Assembly (NCBI GenBank): GCA_030042915.1
Contig: JASHYS010000089.1
Span: 1 to 9,687 of the forward strand
DNA from: Acidobacteriaceae bacterium
Lineage (GTDB): Bacteria; Acidobacteriota; Terriglobia; Terriglobales; Acidobacteriaceae
Direction of reading: 5' to 3'
Length of the DNA: 9,687 nt
This document shows positions 4,920-9,687 of this stretch, one piece after another (positions within the stretch are counted from its first letter, which is position 1; the number at the start of each line of letters is the position of its first letter). The position numbers and the translations under genes are program-made. The notes below the pieces were generated by a model. That model saw only the letters and a list, made by a program, of their open reading frames with translations. It had not been told where the DNA came from and made no database searches.

Positions 4920-7862
4920 ATGCCGGCAATTACCATCAACAATGAGAAGTGCGCGTTCTCCGCGGGCGAGCGACTGATCGACGTGATCAACCGCGCGGTA
5001 GTGAAGATTCCCCAGGTTTGTTATCATCCCCAGCTCGGACCCATTCAGACGTGCGATACGTGCATGGTTGAGGCGGACGGAAACCTGGTGCGGGCGTGCG
5101 CAACGGCCGCAGCCGATGGCATGATGGTGAGCACGGAGACGGGCCTGGCACGGGGCGCCCAGCGTGAGGCCTTCGATCGGATTCTCGGCAACCATCTGCT
5201 TTATTGCACGGTGTGCGACAACAACAACGGCAATTGCACCGTCCACAACACGACGAAGCTGCTGGCGATCGAGCACCAGAACACTCCTTTCCGGCCGAAG
5301 CCCTTCGCAAAGGATTTCTCGAATCCGTTTTACCGCTACGATCCCGACCAGTGCATTTTGTGCGGGCGCTGTGTTGAAGCCTGCCAGAATTTGCAGGTGA
5401 ATGAAACCCTCAGCATCCGCTGGGAGGATGAGCATCCGCGAGTGCTTTGGGACGGAGGCGCGGCCATCGGCGAGTCGAGCTGCGTATCGTGCGGGCATTG
5501 CATCTCGGTTTGTCCGTGCAATGCGCTCATGGAGAACTCGATGCTAGCCGAAGCGGGCTACCTCACTGCCCTGCCCCAGCTGGCACGCGAACGGATGATC
5601 GAGATTGTGAAAGACATCGAGCCGGAAGTTGGCTACGGAACTTTTCTGGCTCTCTCAGAGATTGAGGCAGCCATGCGCGCCTCGCGCGTGAAGCGCACCA
5701 AGACGGTTTGCACCTATTGCGGCGTCGGTTGCAGCTTCGACATCTGGACTCGCGATCGCCAGATCCTGAAGGTCGAGCCTGCGCAAGGCCCGGCCAATGG
5801 CGTCTCCACCTGCGTAAAAGGAAAATTTGGCTGGGGGTACGTGAACAGCGAGGACCGGCTGACGACTCCGCTGATTCGCGAAAACGGAACGTTTCGCAAG
5901 GCCACATGGGATGAGGCGCTGTCGTTGGTGGCGAAGCGATTTTCCGAAATCAAAGCGGCCACGGGGCCGGATTCGCTGGCCTTCATCTCTTCGTCGAAGT
6001 GCACCAACGAAGAGAGCTACCTGATGCAGAAGCTGGCTCGCGCGGTGATCGGCACCAATAATATGGATAACTGCTCGCGCTACTGCCAGGCGCCGGCAAC
6101 GGTGGGCTTGTGGCGCACGGTGGGTTACGGCGGCGATTCGGGCTCGATCAGCGACATCGAGCAGGCCGACCTGGTGATCGTGGTCGGCAGCAACACGGCG
6201 GAGAGCCATCCCGTGCTGGCCACGCGCGTCAAGCGCTCGCACAAGCTGCGCGGGCAAAAGCTGATTGTCTCCGATCTGCGCGAGCACGAAATGGCTCGCC
6301 GCGCCGACCTGTTTCTGCATCCCAAGCCCGGCACTGACCTGGTTTGGATCTCTGCCGTTACGAGTTATCTCTTCGACAATGGCCTGGCCAAGACGGCGTT
6401 CATCGAGAAGTGGGTCGAGGGCGCAGACGAATACCTCAGGAGCCTCAAGCCCTTCACATTGGAATTCGCGAGCGAGCGTTGCGGCCTGGCGAAAGAAACA
6501 CTGATCAAAGTAGCCCACATGATTGCCGAGGCGGGCAGTGTGTGTATTTTGTGGGCTATGGGAGTCACACAGCACATTGCCGGCTCCGACACATCGACGG
6601 CCATCTCGAATCTGTTGCTGGCCAGCGGAAATTACATGCGTCCCGGTACCGGCGCTTATCCGCTGCGCGGACACAATAATGTGCAGGGAGCCAGCGATCA
6701 CGGCGCCATGCCGAATTTCTTTCCCGGATATCAGAAGGTCGACGACCCAGCCATTCGCGAAAAATTCGAGCGCGCATGGAATGTGACCCTGCCGCCCAAA
6801 TCCGGCCTGAACAACCACCAGATGATCGACGCCATCCACGACGGGCGCCTGAAGGCGATGTACGTCTTTGGCGAAGAGATGAGCCTGGTCGACTCCAACG
6901 CGAATTACGTGGCCGACGCGCTGGCGAAGCTGGATTTCTTTGTGATGCAGGACGTTTTCTTTACTGAAACCTGCCGTTTTGCCGACGTGGTTTTGCCTGC
7001 CAGTCCGAGCCTGGAAAAGGAGGGCACATTTACCAGCACGGAACGGCGCATTCAGCGGCTTTACCAGGTGCTTGAGCCGCTGGGAGACAGCCGCCCCGAC
7101 TGGCAGATCATTCAGGAGATTGCCAACCGGCTCGGCGCCAACTGGAAATACAGCCACCCTGCGGAGATCTACGCCGAAATCGCGCCTCTCACGCCCATGG
7201 TTGCCGGTGTCACCTATGAGCGCCTCAGGGGCTACAGATCGCTGCAATGGCCGGTCGCTGTGGATGGCTTCGACCAGCCTTTGCTTTACACAAAGCAGTT
7301 CAACATGCCGGGGGGCAAGGCGAAATTCTTCCCGCTCGCGTTCACTGAGCCAAGCCACCAGCCCGATGCGGCGTACGACTTGCATCTGAACAACGGCCGT
7401 TTGCTGGAGCACTTCCACGAAGGCAACATGACCTATCGCACTCCCGGCATTCGCGAGAAAGTTCCATCGACGTTTGTTGAGGTTTCCCCGGAGCTGGCCC
7501 AGGAGCGGGGAATTGAGAGCGGCAGCGAAGTTGAGCTGACTTCGCGCTACGGCAGCGTGCGCGTGCGGGCGCTGGTGACCGATCGCGTCAAGGGCAAACA
7601 ACTTTACATGCCCATGAACTCGGTGGAGGAGCCGGTAAACCGGCTCACCAGCAGTTGCACCGACAAGGTGACGAGCACGCCGGCCTACAAAGAGGCGAGC
7701 GTGCGGCTGGAGCTGATCGAAGCCAACGGCAAGTCGCCGCTTCCACGCGGCAATTCGCGCTTCGGCCATCCCACGCCACAGCAAGGAGTGGAAGTGGAGC
7801 GCAAGTGGAAGCGCAGCGACTATCATCCGCCGGGCGGCTTGGTTCAGATTCAAACGAAGTAA
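4920..7862 (+). CDS. forC: Formate dehydrogenase catalytic subunit, ForC/YjgC type, Mo/W-bis-MGD, Cys enzyme
   Basis: Catalytic subunit oxidising formate to CO2 and passing electrons down an Fe-S chain; cytoplasmic, no signal peptide. It is 980 aa, close to Bacillus YjgC and the staphylococcal homologue (about 985). Domains in order: NuoG-like [2Fe-2S] with Cys34, 45, 48, 60; a His-Cys3 [4Fe-4S] site with His92, Cys96, 99, 106; two ferredoxin [4Fe-4S] motifs, Cys145/148/151/155 and Cys188/191/194/198; the Mo-proximal [4Fe-4S] site with Cys264/267/271/298; the molybdopterin oxidoreductase core, about 315-740; and the dinucleotide-binding domain, about 818-935. The metal ligand is Cys389 (TGC at 6084-6086) in CSRYCQAP, not selenocysteine. 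The next residue is Gln390 where classical enzymes have His. Arg583 in PLRGHNN matches the substrate-binding Arg of E. coli FdhF. FdhD precedes it and a DUF1641 gene follows 14 bp after its stop; no diaphorase or cytochrome partner is present. Symbol by analogy with Bacillus ForCE. Confidence 0.93.
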   Translation: MPAITINNEKCAFSAGERLIDVINRAVVKIPQVCYHPQLGPIQTCDTCMVEADGNLVRACATAAADGMMVSTETGLARGAQREAFDRILGNHLLYCTVCDNNNGNCTVHNTTKLLAIEHQNTPFRPKPFAKDFSNPFYRYDPDQCILCGRCVEACQNLQVNETLSIRWEDEHPRVLWDGGAAIGESSCVSCGHCISVCPCNALMENSMLAEAGYLTALPQLARERMIEIVKDIEPEVGYGTFLALSEIEAAMRASRVKRTKTVCTYCGVGCSFDIWTRDRQILKVEPAQGPANGVSTCVKGKFGWGYVNSEDRLTTPLIRENGTFRKATWDEALSLVAKRFSEIKAATGPDSLAFISSSKCTNEESYLMQKLARAVIGTNNMDNCSRYCQAPATVGLWRTVGYGGDSGSISDIEQADLVIVVGSNTAESHPVLATRVKRSHKLRGQKLIVSDLREHEMARRADLFLHPKPGTDLVWISAVTSYLFDNGLAKTAFIEKWVEGADEYLRSLKPFTLEFASERCGLAKETLIKVAHMIAEAGSVCILWAMGVTQHIAGSDTSTAISNLLLASGNYMRPGTGAYPLRGHNNVQGASDHGAMPNFFPGYQKVDDPAIREKFERAWNVTLPPKSGLNNHQMIDAIHDGRLKAMYVFGEEMSLVDSNANYVADALAKLDFFVMQDVFFTETCRFADVVLPASPSLEKEGTFTSTERRIQRLYQVLEPLGDSRPDWQIIQEIANRLGANWKYSHPAEIYAEIAPLTPMVAGVTYERLRGYRSLQWPVAVDGFDQPLLYTKQFNMPGGKAKFFPLAFTEPSHQPDAAYDLHLNNGRLLEHFHEGNMTYRTPGIREKVPSTFVEVSPELAQERGIESGSEVELTSRYGSVRVRALVTDRVKGKQLYMPMNSVEEPVNRLTSSCTDKVTSTPAYKEASVRLELIEANGKSPLPRGNSRFGHPTPQQGVEVERKWKRSDYHPPGGLVQIQTK

Positions 7863-7866
7863 GGAG
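7861..7866 (+). promoter_or_regulatory. Strong Shine-Dalgarno of the DUF1641 gene, overlapping the upstream stop
   Basis: AAGGAG begins inside the TAA stop of the formate dehydrogenase gene and lies 10 nt before the ATG at 7877. It fixes this start over longer in-frame readings and indicates tight translational coupling of the two genes. Confidence 0.7.
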
Positions 7867-7876
7867 CGCAATTCCG

Positions 7877-8362
7877 ATGGCTCAACCCATCCCTCTTGAC
7901 CTGCCGCCGCGCGACCCGCGCAAAGAACTTCTCGATCGGCTGGAACGCGCCCCGCAGGAGCACGCTGAAGCGCTGCTGGACGCTTACGAACTTCTAGAGC
8001 AGTTGCGCCAGGCCGGAATTCTTCAATTGTTGCGCGGCACGCTCAGCGCCGGCGACGAAATTCTGGAGCGCGCGGTGGGTGCAGCCCGAACGCCGCAAGG
8101 CACGCGTGCATTACGCAATCTGCTCATCCTTGGCCAGATGCTCGGCTCCATCAATCCTGACCTGCTGGAGTGCATTGCCGTGGCAGTGAGTGAGACGCTG
8201 GGCAGCGAACGCAAGCCCGTCATCGAGCCCCCGAAGCTTTTGCCGCTGCTGAGCCAGTTCCGGCAGCCCGAATTGCGCCGCAGCATGGCCCTCATCAACC
8301 GATTCCTCGATACTCTGGGCAATCAGTTGAAAAACGTGGGCACGAATCGCCCGCAGCAGTAA
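7877..8362 (+). CDS. forE: DUF1641 protein, probable ForE/YjgD-type formate dehydrogenase partner subunit
   Basis: Small protein (161 aa) directly coupled to the formate dehydrogenase gene. In Bacillus the equivalent pairs are YjgC-YjgD and YrhE-YrhD, where the DUF1641 subunit is reported to tie the catalytic subunit to the membrane quinone pool; I infer the same role here. The sequence is mainly alpha-helical and Leu-rich: an acidic/basic N-terminal helix (about 14-45, DRLERAPQEHAEALLDAYEL), a mid part (46-70), the DUF1641-like core RTPQGTRALRNLLILGQMLGSI (about 71-92), and a C-terminal amphipathic stretch. There is one cysteine, no Fe-S or haem motif and no clear transmembrane helix, so any membrane contact would be peripheral. 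Recognition relies more on context and the core motif than on strong similarity, since DUF1641 proteins diverge fast. The start is set by AAGGAG overlapping the upstream stop. A longer in-frame reading from 7655 would overlap the dehydrogenase and is rejected. Confidence 0.82.
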   Translation: MAQPIPLDLPPRDPRKELLDRLERAPQEHAEALLDAYELLEQLRQAGILQLLRGTLSAGDEILERAVGAARTPQGTRALRNLLILGQMLGSINPDLLECIAVAVSETLGSERKPVIEPPKLLPLLSQFRQPELRRSMALINRFLDTLGNQLKNVGTNRPQQ

Positions 8363-8383
8363 ATGGCGTGCAGTCCCACCGTT

Positions 8384-8426
8384 TGCCCCAAGAGCAGGCG
8401 AATGAATGGGGCACGGAAGGGTTTTT
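8384..8426 (+). terminator. Candidate terminator after the formate dehydrogenase operon
   Basis: TGCCCCA at 8384-8390 pairs perfectly with TGGGGCA at 8407-8413 across a 16-base loop, 21 nt after the DUF1641 stop. A run of five T lies at 8422-8426, but 8 nt beyond the stem, farther than in a textbook intrinsic terminator. It sits between convergent genes, where a terminator is expected. Confidence 0.4.
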
Positions 8427-8442
8427 CAAGCGGTCAGAGGCC

Positions 8443-9687
8443 TCAGTGCTCGACCACGCTGAGAGTGATGCTGGATGGATACGCAGATGAATGGTGCACC
8501 TGGTTATGCGCCACCGCGCCCTGCGTCTCGTCGAAGTTGTTGCCGCCGGTGTTCAGGTTCCGGTCGAAGCGTGGAAAGTCGCTGCTGCTGACTTCGATGC
8601 GAAGCTGATGGCCGGGCGGAAAATAAATGCTGGTCTCGATGGGCTGGAATGCAATCTTGTACACCTCGCCCTTTTCCATCCACACTGGCGGCTTGTCGTA
8701 GCCGTCGCGATAACGCGCGCGCTGGATGTTGTCGTCGATGTTGAATGCGGTGCCGTCGGGGAAGACATCGACCAGCTTTACGGTGAAGTCGGTGTCTTTG
8801 GCGTCGCTGGAGACGTAGAGTGTCACGTCGACGGGGCCGCTGACTTCAATGCCTTTCTTAAGGAAATCGGTGCTGTAGACGAGCACGTCGTTGCGCGCCT
8901 CGACGCTGCGCTGGTCGACGGCGCCCGGCTTATAATCGGCGCCCATGCAGCAGAAGCCGCCGCCATGGGTGGGCACGGGATTCATGGGGTCGTAGGCGAA
9001 GGCGTCGGGTGAGTCTTCGCCGGGTGACGCTTGAGCCAGGGAGCCGTCGCCGGCGATCGAGTTGGCGTGCCCGGAACTGGCCAGATAAAACGTAACGGGG
9101 TGAGCGTTGGCGGGCGGCCAAACGTCGGAGGACTGCCACTTGTTCAAACCCATTGTGTAGTACTGAACTTTGGGCGTCTTGGCCAGGACGCCGCCGGTAT
9201 CGCCTTTGAGGAAGCGGTCGAACCAGGCCCAGGTGAGCGCGTCGTAATCCAGGCGCGCATCGCCCATGTCGCGGTCGCCCACCATGGTGTTCTCAGCGGC
9301 GCGCTTGTAGCTGCAGTGCGGCACAGGCGCAATGACAGCGTATTGCTCGTCGGCGACGGCGGGGTCGGCGGTCTGGCGGACGCGGTTGTAGGCGGCAATG
9401 TTGGGGCCCACGCTGATGTCGTACCAGGTCATCAGCCAGAGGCCCGGAACATTGATGCGCATGTCGTCGTGCCACAGGCCGCCTTTGTACCAGGCGGGAT
9501 CGTTGGGAGCGCGCTCGATCATGCCGGGTTGGCCCGAGGGCGTGGTGTCGGCGTAGATGCTGCGCGGGGCGCCCAGCGCGGCCAGGATGTCCTTTTCGGG
9601 CAGATGCCAGAGGGCTTTCGACCAGTCGACGGCAGGCGGATGCGCAGCGAGGTCCCAGGATTTTGCAGCCGTCACCAGCGCCTGCTG
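8443..9687 (-). CDS. CocE/NonD family hydrolase (X-Pro dipeptidyl-peptidase-like), 5'-truncated by window edge
   Basis: Serine hydrolase of the CocE/NonD family (cocaine esterase, alpha-amino-acid ester hydrolases, X-Pro dipeptidyl peptidases), which cleaves acyl esters or amides. The frame is open to the right edge, so the N-terminal part with the nucleophile (GxSYxG) and any signal peptide is outside; 414 residues are visible of a usual 600 or so. Numbering from the internal GTG at 9675, the catalytic acid is Asp86 in TWYDIS (codon 9418-9420) and the base His120 in APVPHCS (codon 9316-9318), both in the family's context. From about residue 170 comes the C-terminal jelly-roll domain: [67 protein letters not shown], ending in [10 protein letters not shown]. 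The C-terminus is complete. Substrate is unknown. It converges with the DUF1641 gene (80 bp between stops) and is not part of that operon. Confidence 0.92.
   Translation of the reverse strand, partial: QQALVTAAKSWDLAAHPPAVDWSKALWHLPEKDILAALGAPRSIYADTTPSGQPGMIERAPNDPAWYKGGLWHDDMRINVPGLWLMTWYDISVGPNIAAYNRVRQTADPAVADEQYAVIAPVPHCSYKRAAENTMVGDRDMGDARLDYDALTWAWFDRFLKGDTGGVLAKTPKVQYYTMGLNKWQSSDVWPPANAHPVTFYLASSGHANSIAGDGSLAQASPGEDSPDAFAYDPMNPVPTHGGGFCCMGADYKPGAVDQRSVEARNDVLVYSTDFLKKGIEVSGPVDVTLYVSSDAKDTDFTVKLVDVFPDGTAFNIDDNIQRARYRDGYDKPPVWMEKGEVYKIAFQPIETSIYFPPGHQLRIEVSSSDFPRFDRNLNTGGNNFDETQGAVAHNQVHHSSAYPSSITLSVVEH

Noticed and set aside
4920..5600. NuoG subunit of complex I, or NAD-dependent FdsA
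   Set aside because: The N-terminal Fe-S layout is shared, but the catalytic Cys389/Arg583 core, overall length, C-terminal WKRSDY segment and DUF1641 neighbour fit the YjgC/ForC branch better, and no NuoE/NuoF genes accompany it.
6084..6086. Selenocysteine at the metal-ligand position
   Set aside because: The codon is TGC, not TGA, so a SECIS element is not needed; this is a cysteine enzyme.
5655..7871. Very long open frame (738 codons) on the minus strand opposite the formate dehydrogenase gene
   Set aside because: It mirrors the coding frame of a clearly real gene in GC-rich DNA, and its translation shows no recognisable domain and is compositionally odd. It is a shadow frame.
7655..7876. 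N-terminal extension of the DUF1641 protein into the formate dehydrogenase gene
   Set aside because: It would overlap 200 bp of conserved C-terminal dehydrogenase sequence; the ATG at 7877 has a strong AAGGAG and gives the usual family length.

Overview
The window is about 60% G+C (estimated by eye) and densely coding. It holds seven protein genes. Two run off the ends: a tannase/feruloyl esterase on the left and a CocE/NonD-type hydrolase on the right. I see no tRNA, rRNA, CRISPR array, insertion sequence or phage gene. The host is probably a soil Acidobacteriota (Terriglobia-like). That rests on the mix of secreted esterases with an FG-GAP/VCBS repeat protein whose blades are joined by 'GSPFPAG'-type linkers, a style I associate with that phylum. 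No marker gene here proves it.

Layout. Positions 1-1303 (+): C-terminal three quarters of a tannase-family esterase. 1351-2562 (-): secreted FG-GAP/VCBS protein that converges on the tannase and contains seven repeats, so probably a seven-bladed beta-propeller. 2563-2727: short divergent spacer with a possible sigma70 promoter. 2728-3894 (+): secreted alpha/beta hydrolase with an extra cysteine-containing C-terminal domain. 3984-4805 (+): fdhD, the sulfurtransferase that matures formate dehydrogenase. 4920-7862 (+): 980-residue molybdenum/tungsten formate dehydrogenase catalytic subunit with a NuoG-like iron-sulfur N-terminus. 7877-8362 (+): DUF1641 protein. 8443-9687 (-): CocE/NonD hydrolase, N-terminus missing, converging on the DUF1641 gene.

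The core is the fdhD - formate dehydrogenase - DUF1641 block. FdhD supplies sulfur to the bis-MGD cofactor, the large subunit oxidises formate and carries five predicted Fe-S clusters, and the DUF1641 protein replaces the NuoE/NuoF-like diaphorase or membrane cytochrome subunits of other formate dehydrogenases. This is the YjgC-YjgD / YrhE-YrhD arrangement of Bacillus, recently described as the ForCE type and linked to the menaquinone pool. The active site is Cys-Gln rather than the Sec/Cys-His of classical formate dehydrogenases.

The flanking genes look like a separate set of exported hydrolases for plant-derived esters or peptides. Any link to formate metabolism (for example C1 units from methoxylated aromatics) is speculation.
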